Program-made: the position numbers and the translations under genes
Shown here: in pieces, positions 49,266 through 55,894 of the stretch
How positions within the stretch are numbered: position 1 is the first letter of the stretch
Layout of the letters: every line of letters begins with the position of its first letter
Assembly: GCA_031841125.1 (NCBI GenBank)
Contig: CM063112.1
Location: 65,368,057 to 65,432,056, forward strand
Length of the DNA stretch: 64,000 nt
Source: Acanthococcus lagerstroemiae
Taxonomy: Eukaryota > Arthropoda > Insecta > Hemiptera > Eriococcidae
Direction of reading: 5' to 3'
Notes under the pieces: generated by a model
What the model saw: only the letters and a program-made list of their open reading frames with translations
What the model was told of the DNA's origin: nothing
The model's database searches: none

Positions 49266-52200
49266 CCTCTCCCTCTCCCTCCCCTCCCCCTCCCTCCCTC
49301 CCCCTTGTCCCCTCCGCTCACACACACAAAACTAACGCAGTAGTTTTCTGAATTTTCGTTTATTTTAAAATGAAGGCGTGAAGTTCAAAACATTCTGTGT
49401 GCCAACTGTTGTAAAAGTGATTTCGTGCATGCAAACTGTTCTAAGAACCGCTGCCCATACAATACTAAACATCCTAAGTGCCCATAGAGCCTGAAACTAC
49501 TTCTAATTTCAACAACCCAAAGATCACAGCGCTCACATGTGCCGGCGAGCGATTCATGCAAAACATACTAACTGCGTTTGATGTTGATGGCACTTAGAGT
49601 GTTTTGCGTTGTCTTTCCCATGGAGTGAAGATGTGCGCAACGTCAACCTTCATTTTCTGAGCTTAGGCCTGACTGAGCCCAAAAATTTGTACATGGACAT
49701 GAGTATGAAGCTTCAGAGAATTGGCTGAGCACCCATTTTGCCAAACCCACCTCCTTTACTTCAGCTGAAACAGTTTTTTGCTTCTCCTGTGAACTTTTGA
49801 CATAGCTATAGATAGGATGTTTTGAACTTGACGCCTTCAAATTGTTATCTTTCGTTGTATCGCAGGCTCGAATGGAATTTTTTCAAGTTTCACCGTTAGG
49901 AAGGATACTGAATAGATTTTCTTCGGATACGAACGTTGTAGACGACGCGTTGCCGTTCGACATCAATATTTTACTCGCTCAATTCGTCGCCCTGATTGGT
50001 AAGTTGTACAGCCTAATATGGTATCGCGAGACACAAGATGAAAAATGGCCGGTAAACGATGTCAACTGGTTCGTATAGGTGTATTGGTGACGGCCGTGTA
50101 TGGAATTCCTTGGCTGTGTTTGTTCGTCGCTCCGTTAATACCGACGTATCATTGGTTGCAGAACCGTTATCGGTGTACGTCTAGGGAGTTAAAACGAGTC
50201 ACCAGCGTCGTCACGTCCCCTTTGTACAGTCATGTTAGCGAAACCTTGTCCGGCGTTTCTGTTATTCGAGCTTTCAAGCAGTCGCCTAGGTAAGAAAATT
50301 AACGAACATCTATTTCGCCACTGAAAATGTCGACGTACATGTGTAGTTTTTCGCAAGACCGGTAAACATGTCGCTAACATTGTTCAAAGAACGAACATAA
50401 ATGTACGGTATCTTTGCGTAGATTTGTTAGGGAAAACGAAGATAAAGTGGACGCGTTACAGAAATCCAAGTTTTCCGCGTTAGCGGCGCAGGCTTGGCTT
50501 AATATCCGGCTACAGATGATCGGAGTTATCCTAATCGGTGGTGTATGCTTAATAACCGTCCTAAAGCGGCATTTCGATGTCGTTCATTCGGGTAATTATT
50601 TATTATTTGAAGGGCATCTTGTGAAAACAACCTTAGTCACTTTTAAAATTTCGACATTTTCCGCCAGATAGCGACGTAACTGCTGCTGTTCAGCTGGATG
50701 AACAACCACGGATGTATAAACAGATGTTGGCTTATTTTATGCGCGCTATTTTAAAGAGTATAATATTGTTGCGGATACAACGCTATCTGGCGGCAAAGTC
50801 GAAATTTTAAAAGTGACAGGTTGTTTTCACAAAATGCCCTTCATTTGTACTTCGATCGATGTAATTTTTTTACCAGTGTACGCGATTTCGTCGAATTGAA
50901 ACGTTCATTCGAACGAGCGACAAAGTAATAGTAATATTATAATGTAATCCGTTACGCGACGAATTATAATTGACAAATGCGATGTTTTCTGCCGTTAATA
51001 GGTTTTATCGGTTTAGCCATATCATACGCACTTACGCTGACGAGTGAGTTGGGAGGAACGATAAATATTTTTGTCGAGACCGAACGCAAAATGGTGGCCT
51101 TGGAACGTGTGAACGAATACATTGAGCAGAAGAAATCCGAGTCGAACGAAGCCGAAATCGACTTCGTCTTGCCGTTTGCATGGCCCAGTCAAGGAGTAAT
51201 ATCTTTCGCGAATGTATACTTGAAATACAGGTTCGACGTCGTCCTATTTTTCTCTCGATCGTAATACCTGTTCTATTTTTACTCGTACTTCCACTTACGC
51301 ACTTATTTTCCTTCGCACTGTAAAATTTTTCATTCGGTACATTAATACGAGTACAAGTACGTATATATATACACCTACGTAAAGTAAGTCGTCAACAGGG
51401 GTGTATCACGTAACGATACCGTAAAAAAGTACCACGGAAAAAACACCGGTACTGAAAGGTTTTTACGTGAATGTAAGTAACGGTACCGATCACGCCATTG
51501 TAAGATACTGTTACCGTTACCGTTACCCGAACACGTGCCGTGAATACAGTCCTGGCCGACAATAGGAGTTACTGGTTGCTTGGTTAGTTGGTAGTTCGTT
51601 TGAACAATACCGGGAATAATTTTCGACGCATTTTACGGCGGTGTGAATTTGTAGAAGACGTCCTATATGTATAATCTGCTTATCTACCCTAATTTTTGTT
51701 CATTTAGAGACGAAGATGACGTCGCGTATTCCCTGAAGAACGTCACTTTCGAGACGTTAGCTGGCGAAAAAATTGGAATCGTCGGGCGTACCGGTGCGGG
51801 GAAGAGTTCTATAATCGCTTCGCTGTTCAGATTAGTCGACATATCGGACGGTACTATTCGCATCGACGCCATTAACATCGCCGATATTCCGTTAAAAAAA
51901 TTAAGGTTAGTCCTAGTCGTCGTATTCGCATTTGGTACTTGTTACGTCTTTTATTATAAAAGTACATTTTCGAATAACACGCGATCGTACGTATTTGGTA
52001 CTTACTCGACGTTTAACAGGGAGTTTTTGCCTTGTAACGGTGCGGCTAACTGTCACACGTAAAAGGGAGACTTACCATTAGATCAAAGCCAGCCACGTGG
52101 TAGCAGGTAATTACGGAAATGCGACGCGTTAGGTGTTGGAGTCGCTGTGTGGCTAAGTGGTAATGTGCCCGCTTCTCAATCCTCGCGTCTCGTGTTCGAG

Positions 52201-55200
52201 TCGCACCAACGCCAAAAAGACTAGTGATATTCGAATACCCGCACTAACACATCCTAGCGAACACAGCGACTACAGTATCAATCGAGATGGAAACATAGTG
52301 CGTGCTGTAACCCCTGCCAGTTCATTCGAACGAGGCAGTAGGTATTACAATCGGAAGGTGTGTCATCATCAGATCAGAAAGATTGGTACTGTGCGTGTGC
52401 ACGTCGTGGACAACTTTCTCAACGTCTTGAAATACGTGACTAGTAAGCGAACTGCAGCTACACATTTTTCGGCTCGGAGAAAGAAAACTGTAACGCAACA
52501 AAACCGTGGGGAAAGCAACGGCAAATTACTCCGACTACCCTTCCCAGGATAGTCGCGCGTCAGAACCGCGATCGCCTACGTCCGGCATCGGATACAGCGC
52601 GGGAAGAAGAAGCTAGGTGTTGGCTGGCGAAATCGAGCGAACAACACTCGCTAATAGGCAGTTTTAGCCATCTTCCGCTAACGACTTCCGTATTCCGCTC
52701 GGCGAGTACACTTTGTGACTGCCTCTGGACACCCATAATAACGGATAATTATACGGTATCCGTTAGTGAAAAAGTGCAAAATCTTGCTATTACGTCTGTA
52801 TGTCTGTAGGTATCGTACCGTACTACTCGTACAGGTAGATTTATAGTATGTATACCTCTATACGCGTATACGTTGTACACTACAAGTAGTCCGTCCATAC
52901 GTGTTTCCTTTGTTTCCTCGACAAGTTGCCCCGGCCTACATTTGTTCTATAATAGGGGTAATAAGGCCGAGATTTTTTCTTCTTTCTTTCTTTCTTTCTT
53001 CATATACGGAAAGTACTTGGGCGCTGTTCAACAAAAGGGAACCAACCCACAAAATCCGCTTTTTGAGAATATGTGATTCAAAGTTCAAGAGCCATGTAGA
53101 AACTCTATGGCATTGCGTTTACTGATAAGTTTTTCCCAACGTGAGTACACATTTTTGAATCGGGGGGTCCAATTTTGAAAAATTCTACGTTTTACGCTCT
53201 TTCCAACGATACTAACTCATTTTGTTTACAAATGTGGATTGGTTCCCTTTTGTTGAACAGCGTCCATTTAGGGATGGCACAGCTGGAAAAAGATATAATG
53301 TAGAATTCCTTGTAAGAAAATCTGTAACCTCGTGATGAAAAGTCCTTCAATTCTTTGTACAGCAACGATGGTGTGCGTGTAGAATTTACTGATAAAGGTT
53401 CAGTTTCCAGAGCTCGAGTCAACAGAGGCTCTTTTTCATAGTTGGAAAAATAAAACGAGTAATTACGAACCATAGCGAGGAAATAAAGAGTACATACGAA
53501 CATGTCACAACGTGTTTTCACTGCTCTTGTGTATTCTAAGATAAAAAAAAAAGAAGAATAGACCCCTTTCAATATATCTATAGTTGACATTCTCGAATCG
53601 GTTATTTTATTACTTTTAAGATTGTTTTGACACTAACCCCACCGACAATGATCCACTGAGGACTGGAACATGGAAGTTTAAATTTATTAATTTTTGGGTC
53701 GAGTATATCATATTGAAAGTAGGTTTTCCTGCGTCATGATTACATTTTTGAGGTTAATAGAGGAGTTAGTAACGCGATGCATATGTAACGCATTTTTCTG
53801 GACCACCAAACTGTACACGTGTCCTTGTTTTGAAAGTAAGTAGATAATCGGAATGACTGATTACGCGCTTTCGTTGAATTACGAATTACGTTTAATTGCT
53901 GTTTTCTAATAGTTTCATTTTCCATTAAAAAAAAAGGTCGAAAATAACTGTCATACCTCAGGAACCTTTCATATTCGCCGATACGATTAGAAATAATTTG
54001 GACCCGCTGCACGAACGTGAAGAATTCGATATTTGGGACGTCATTAGCCGGTGCAATTTGATTCCTTTAATTTCGAAACTAGGCGGCATGAATGCCAAGT
54101 TGCGAAGCGACGGAGACAACCTATCTGTCGGAGAGAAGCAATTACTGTGTTTAGCACGTGCAGTCTTACGAAACACAAAGGTAAACGGATGACTTCGACA
54201 CAAGCAGTCGTACGTTTCTCTAAAATACAGCTTCTCATTACGAAGTGTTTGTTTGTAAATTTCCTAGATAGTTTGCATTGACGAAGCTAGTGCAAATATG
54301 GATCCGGAAACGGATAGACACGTCCAAGACGTGATACGAAATTCGTTCAAATCTAGCACAGTTTTCATCATCGCACATCGCGTACAGTCTGTCCTGGATT
54401 GCGATAGGTAAACGATAATATTGTTCATCGTTACTCGATCGTATACCAATGCGAGTGTCCGTACGTACTCGTCAGCTACTAATGACGTCATTTCTTACCC
54501 TATACGGTACAAATGATAGAACTACTTGCTCGTGTTAGGTACTTACCGCGTAATTCGGAATACCCGGGTAATGTGACTCGAGTCAAGTTACCCGGTGTGG
54601 GTATAGTAACGTGCACTCGCTTACGGTACCTATACATACGGTATTACGAGTTGTATCAGCTTACATCTTAACCACGCTGCCTATTTTATACCGACAAACG
54701 TAATTACCACCACCGCGTTCTTACGCTTCCTGATTTTTGCATAGTTATTCGATTCGGATCCGAGTTGTTAAAATCACGTTCAGTGTTTTCCTCGTTGCGT
54801 CGAATTGACGAGAAAATAAAATGAAATATCTACCACTTTCGTGAGGCCCACCTACTAGCGGCGTAGGTTAGCGTCATTTTGTATTTGGAATTACTTACGT
54901 TCGACTTCCGAAGATGAAACTTGAGATGGTCCGAGTACAAATGCCGGACAATATTACAGAAATATCGTTCGATCGAGCGTTCTCCGTTTTCCGTTAATTT
55001 TTTTGTAAGCACCCCCGTTTCACTCCAGCTCGTACATTTCTTACCCTCGATGACCGAACCCGCCACCTCTCCCCTCCCCCTTTATCTTGAAAAATGACCC
55101 GAATCTGGAAAGTGTTCGCGTTTTACTCTCTGTAGTTGAAATTAGCGTTTCGATAATATTCGGACGATTTATTTCTTTACACGACAACGCTCGAAGGGCA

Positions 55201-55894
55201 ATCATTACTTCTGTTGAAAAATTATAAGATTCGACTCGACTTTACTTCAACGACCACCTCGACTGGCGATAACGCGACGTTACATTTCGACGCTGTACAG
55301 GCGATTCAAAAGAACGAAATTACGACTAATGGGAACCTTCTCTTTGGCCTCTTAACTCTTCTATGGAAAAAGATCCGTGGCGACGCCCGTCATGTTGATG
55401 TACCTACACTTGGTTAACTGTATCCGTGTACTTTCGTAAATCGCTTACAAGGTTATACGAGTGCACGATGCTGCTTAGCTTTTATCGAATCTGAATACCG
55501 CTCCTATCTTACTGCGAATGACAATTCCTCCTTTTATCTTTCTTCGCGATCATTTTCGACGAATTACGTAGTTTTGGTTCGAATTTTTACATATTGTACA
55601 AACGAAATGCCGTTTCTTCTTTCTTTCATTCTTTCTTCCTTATTCTTCTGTCTGCTGTCGAATAAAATTCAAGACCCGCCTCGAATCGACTCGTACCTCC
55701 TGCCTAATCAATTTATCGCTCCTCCCTCCCCCCCTCTTTCTTTTGTCAGTTTAATTGAGAATTCAATTCTTTGTCCTTCTAGAATTCTAGTCATGGGTGA
55801 AGGAGAAGTCTTGGAATTTGATTCTCCGCAATTGCTGCTTCAGAATACCGATTCGAAGTTGTATAAGGTTCTGAATCATAACTCGGCAATTTGA
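32156..55894 (+). CDS. ABCC10: ABCC10 / multidrug-resistance-associated protein 7 gene (23 exons recovered, one missing)
   Basis: A C-subfamily ABC exporter with layout TMD0-TMD1-NBD1-TMD2-NBD2. Family members export lipophilic anions and conjugates across the plasma membrane using ATP. Exons: 32156-32779, 32964-33444, 37324-37417, 37691-37802, 38503-38628, 41434-41582, 41733-41852, 42588-42725, 42943-43060, 46188-46281, 47046-47184, 47306-47495, 47949-48286, 48412-48517, 48951-49117, 49866-49998, 50079-50289, 50422-50591, 51002-51230, 51708-51905, 53937-54180, 54268-54407, 55783-55894. Phases agree at every junction except 33444/37324, where one exon of length 3n+1 is needed. The recovered sequence is about 1478 codons, close to the family length. 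The wording matches ABCC10 best ([11 protein letters not shown] before TMD2, [17 protein letters not shown] in NBD1). The start is the first in-frame ATG (32156), with purine at -3 and G at +4. NBD2 has an unusual LSVGE signature. Confidence 0.95.
32964..33444 (+). CDS. ABCC10: ABCC10 exon 2 (linker and first TMD1 helices)
   Basis: Acceptor gttacag; donor ATAG|gttagt, ending phase 1. Contains [18 protein letters not shown], the conserved W-P/N-L-x-x-G element before TMD1, and [15 protein letters not shown] in the first TMD1 helix. Confidence 0.93.
33689..34138 (-). pseudogene. decayed retrotransposon C-terminal fragment
   Basis: The minus frame reads [36 protein letters not shown] and [17 protein letters not shown], then a TGA (33947-33949), then in the same frame [14 protein letters not shown] and [21 protein letters not shown] know this pattern as the region downstream of RT in common insect LINE-type repeats ([11 protein letters not shown]...NRPD...IDIAVPN). 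The nonsense codon and divergent tail mark it as dead. It sits in the ABCC10 intron that should contain the missing exon. Confidence 0.7.
34683..34874 (-). other. Lys-rich minus-strand frame, possible LINE ORF1 N-terminus
   Basis: An ATG frame of 63 codons begins [19 protein letters not shown] and is rich in Lys, Glu and Ser. Such basic N-termini are common in LINE ORF1 proteins, and the neighbouring minus-strand fragments are retroelement-derived. No decisive motif is present. Confidence 0.3.
35081..35422 (-). other. possible retroelement remnant (APE-start-like motif)
   Basis: A minus frame of 113 codons contains [15 protein letters not shown], reminiscent of the WN-x-x-GLR start of APE endonucleases, but it loses similarity at once. 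It is probably a scrambled LINE fragment. A chance frame is possible. Confidence 0.3.
35918..36169 (-). pseudogene. FLYWCH/MULE-type transposase N-terminal fragment
   Basis: The minus frame starts at ATG 36169 and reads [37 protein letters not shown], then [20 protein letters not shown]. The C-x(n)-C with downstream H-x-N-H, followed by a (K)GLS-EV+-FI+E block, resembles the zinc-finger N-terminus of MULE-type transposases. An in-frame stop precedes the ATG and no transposase core follows. Confidence 0.45.
37324..37417 (+). CDS. ABCC10: ABCC10 exon 4
   Basis: Acceptor ttctttctctag; donor CAG|gtaatt. One base completes the preceding codon, then [20 protein letters not shown] and [11 protein letters not shown]. 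This is the conserved GE-x-VN-x-x-S-x-D block before the next TMD1 helix. Confidence 0.92.
37691..37802 (+). CDS. ABCC10: ABCC10 exon 5 (TMD1)
   Basis: Reads [20 protein letters not shown] into [17 protein letters not shown], matching the family LYLLY-QVG...P-NK motif. Ends phase 1 at ATAG|gtatgt. Confidence 0.92.
38315..38450 (-). repeat. possible 3' tail of a LINE/SINE with ATTT-type repeat
   Basis: On the minus strand a GC-richer stretch (38341-38425) ends in TAATAAATAAATAAATAAAT-like tandem repeats (about 38311-38334). This resembles the simple-repeat tail of a non-LTR element. There is no coding sequence. Confidence 0.35.
38503..38628 (+). CDS. ABCC10: ABCC10 exon 6 (TMD1)
   Basis: Acceptor catttgtcgcag; phase 1 in and phase 1 out. 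Contains [20 protein letters not shown] then [16 protein letters not shown], the intracellular-loop motif (D-R-V-x-x-x-x-E-x-x-x-GIRVIK) coupling TMD1 to the NBDs. Confidence 0.94.
39661..39694. repeat. AAT microsatellite
   Basis: A run of aat units in ABCC10 intron 6. Confidence 0.9.
41434..41582 (+). CDS. ABCC10: ABCC10 exon 7 (TMD1)
   Basis: Acceptor gttcacgcag; donor GCTACC|gttagt, phase 0. Encodes [19 protein letters not shown] and a hydrophobic helix ending [11 protein letters not shown]. Confidence 0.93.
41733..41852 (+). CDS. ABCC10: ABCC10 exon 8 (TMD1)
   Basis: Reads [20 protein letters not shown] then [20 protein letters not shown], the typical end of TMD1 with the (I/V)-E-A-x-V-S-x-x-R motif. 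Donor CGT|gtaagt. Confidence 0.94.
41946..42276. mobile_element. hAT-like MITE, 331 bp
   Basis: Perfect 18-bp terminal inverted repeats CAGAGCAGTGCACGATAC at both ends. The flanks share taggtac-like sequence on both sides, a slightly imperfect target duplication. The interior is crowded with CGATAC/GTATCG subterminal motifs in both orientations. It lies wholly within ABCC10 intron 8. Confidence 0.8.
42588..42725 (+). CDS. ABCC10: ABCC10 exon 9 (start of NBD1)
   Basis: Acceptor ccgtttgttag; donor GAAAAA|gtgagt. Encodes [10 protein letters not shown]... then [20 protein letters not shown], the A-loop strand of NBD1 with the FSW aromatic. Confidence 0.92.
42943..43060 (+). CDS. ABCC10: ABCC10 exon 10 (NBD1 Walker A)
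   Basis: Reads [25 protein letters not shown]. Walker [10 protein letters not shown] is intact. Ends phase 1 at AACG|gtaagg. Confidence 0.95.
43370..44195. mobile_element. MITE family A, copy 2, split by a nested insertion
   Basis: Left part 43370-43540 and right part 44117-44195 together match copy 1 at 22609-22857, including both inverted ends. They are separated by 43541-44116 (a 569-bp insertion plus its second 7-bp duplication), which disrupts the element in the middle. Confidence 0.75.
43541..44109. mobile_element. nested insertion with TTTCTAT target duplication
   Basis: TTTCTAT precedes (43534-43540) and follows (44110-44116) this 569-bp segment inside MITE copy 2. Its ends (CATAGGTGTGTCT... 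and the reverse complement CAGTAAGCGTGTCT...) share GTGTCT, suggesting a degraded hAT-like element. A poly-C run lies at about 43610-43620. Confidence 0.55.
44241..44488. mobile_element. MITE family A, copy 3 (248 bp, inverted interior)
   Basis: The ends GGACGCTGTTCAGCAAAAGA and ...cttttgttgaacaacgtcc are inverted repeats. The interior is in the opposite orientation to copy 1. The flanks are atat/atat. Confidence 0.85.
46188..46281 (+). CDS. ABCC10: ABCC10 exon 11 (NBD1 Q-loop)
   Basis: Acceptor ccctttttag; phase 1 in, phase 2 out. Reads [27 protein letters not shown], with the Q-loop glutamine in VSQTPW. Confidence 0.94.
47046..47184 (+). CDS. ABCC10: ABCC10 exon 12 (NBD1 signature)
   Basis: Acceptor tgttctgtag; donor CAG|gtaggt. 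Reads [18 protein letters not shown] then [17 protein letters not shown], an intact ABC signature. Confidence 0.96.
47306..47495 (+). CDS. ABCC10: ABCC10 exon 13 (NBD1 Walker B, H-loop)
   Basis: Reads [18 protein letters not shown] and later [11 protein letters not shown]. Walker B LLDD has Asp where the catalytic Glu sits in canonical sites, the usual ABCC NBD1 state. Phase 1 out. Confidence 0.95.
47854..47883. repeat. GT dinucleotide microsatellite
   Basis: Uninterrupted tg/gt run in ABCC10 intron 13, close to the exon 14 acceptor. Confidence 0.9.
47949..48286 (+). CDS. ABCC10: ABCC10 exon 14 (inter-half linker, first TMD2 helix)
   Basis: Contains a low-complexity Ser/Asn linker (a run of six Ser and [11 protein letters not shown]), then [20 protein letters not shown] and [18 protein letters not shown]. 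The YWKAVG block is an ABCC10 hallmark at the start of TMD2. The linker Ser run is encoded by agc/agt repeats. Phase 1 in and 0 out. Confidence 0.94.
48412..48517 (+). CDS. ABCC10: ABCC10 exon 15 (TMD2)
   Basis: Acceptor cgttcgcag; reads [20 protein letters not shown], the conserved DWWLS-W motif. Donor TTTG|gtaagt, phase 1. Confidence 0.93.
48951..49117 (+). CDS. ABCC10: ABCC10 exon 16 (TMD2)
   Basis: Acceptor gttgttggcag; reads [20 protein letters not shown] then [19 protein letters not shown], matching the A-x-x-LH-x-x-LL-x-x-VL element. Donor CAG|gtaaga. Confidence 0.94.
49193..49312. repeat. compound GT / CTGT / CT / CCCT microsatellite
   Basis: gtgtgt, then ctgt repeats, then a long ct run, then ccct/ccctcc units in ABCC10 intron 16. 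Confidence 0.9.
49866..49998 (+). CDS. ABCC10: ABCC10 exon 17 (TMD2)
   Basis: Reads [20 protein letters not shown] then [21 protein letters not shown] is highly conserved in ABCC TMD2. Donor ATTG|gtaagt. Confidence 0.95.
50079..50289 (+). CDS. ABCC10: ABCC10 exon 18 (TMD2)
   Basis: Reads [20 protein letters not shown], then [20 protein letters not shown] and [17 protein letters not shown], the intracellular coupling loop of TMD2. Phase 1 in and 2 out. Confidence 0.95.
50422..50591 (+). CDS. ABCC10: ABCC10 exon 19 (TMD2)
   Basis: Acceptor tctttgcgtag; reads [20 protein letters not shown] then [21 protein letters not shown]-x-x-RLQ is conserved. Donor TCGG|gtaatt. Confidence 0.94.
50609..50842. 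mobile_element. MITE with ~62-bp terminal inverted repeats
   Basis: The left arm gaagggcatcttgtgaaaac...ccgccagatagcg (50609-50673) is nearly the exact reverse complement of the right arm (50781-50842). The centre is about 107 bp and non-coding. It begins 18 bp after the exon 19 donor, so it lies very close to an exon. The target duplication is unclear. Confidence 0.85.
51002..51230 (+). CDS. ABCC10: ABCC10 exon 20 (end of TMD2, NBD2 entry)
   Basis: Reads [20 protein letters not shown], then [18 protein letters not shown] and [12 protein letters not shown]. The last block is the NBD2 A-loop strand. Donor ACAG|gttcga (non-consensus beyond GT), phase 2. Confidence 0.93.
51396..51554. mobile_element. 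hAT-like MITE, 159 bp
   Basis: The ends CAGGGGTGTATCACG and (reverse complement) CAGGACTGTATTCACG are imperfect inverted repeats. The flanks gtcgtcaa and gccgacaa match at 6 of 8 positions, consistent with an 8-bp hAT duplication. Several taacg/cgtta motifs lie inside. In ABCC10 intron 20. Confidence 0.65.
51708..51905 (+). CDS. ABCC10: ABCC10 exon 21 (NBD2 Walker A)
   Basis: Acceptor ttcatttag; reads [20 protein letters not shown] then [16 protein letters not shown]. Walker [10 protein letters not shown] is intact. Donor TTAAG|gttagt, phase 2. Confidence 0.96.
52137..52720 (+). repeat. candidate tRNA-derived SINE
   Basis: The head (about 52137-52212) has a box-A-like tggctaagtggta and a box-B-like gttcgagtc at tRNA spacing, but the T- and acceptor-stem pairing is poor, so this is not a functional tRNA. 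A GC-richer tail follows to about 52720. In ABCC10 intron 21. Only one copy is visible here, so the family status is an inference. Confidence 0.5.
53019..53265. mobile_element. MITE family A, copy 4 (247 bp)
   Basis: The ends gggcgctgttcaacaaaagg and ccttttgttgaacagcgtcc are inverted. The interior matches copy 3 closely and includes the shared gttcaagagccatgtagaaac segment. In ABCC10 intron 21. Confidence 0.85.
53937..54180 (+). CDS. ABCC10: ABCC10 exon 22 (NBD2 Q-loop and signature)
   Basis: One base completes Arg, then [23 protein letters not shown] and [20 protein letters not shown]. The Q-loop is intact. The signature reads LSVGE rather than LS-x-GQ. The acceptor is preceded by a poly-A run instead of a strong pyrimidine tract, so the boundary rests mainly on phase and homology. 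Donor AAG|gtaaac. Confidence 0.92.
54268..54407 (+). CDS. ABCC10: ABCC10 exon 23 (NBD2 Walker B, H-loop)
   Basis: Acceptor aatttcctag; reads [20 protein letters not shown] then [18 protein letters not shown]. The catalytic Glu after Walker B and the H-loop His are present. Donor ATAG|gtaaac, phase 2. Confidence 0.95.
55783..55894 (+). CDS. ABCC10: ABCC10 terminal exon 24
   Basis: Acceptor tgtccttctag; reads [20 protein letters not shown] and ends KVLNHNSAI before TGA 55892-55894. GEVLEFDSP is the usual last NBD2 block. Confidence 0.94.

Noticed and set aside
49388..49480. Cys/His-rich stretch ([19 protein letters not shown])
   Set aside because: The spacing does not fit a standard CCHC or PHD finger, the frame stops at once, and it lies in an ABCC10 intron. 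At most it is a decayed element.
52137..52212. Functional tRNA gene
   Set aside because: Box A and B are present but the T-stem and acceptor stem do not pair properly and the cloverleaf length is wrong.
52157..52552. 131-codon plus-strand frame
   Set aside because: It overlaps the tRNA-like SINE head, uses a non-ATG first codon and shows no family motif.
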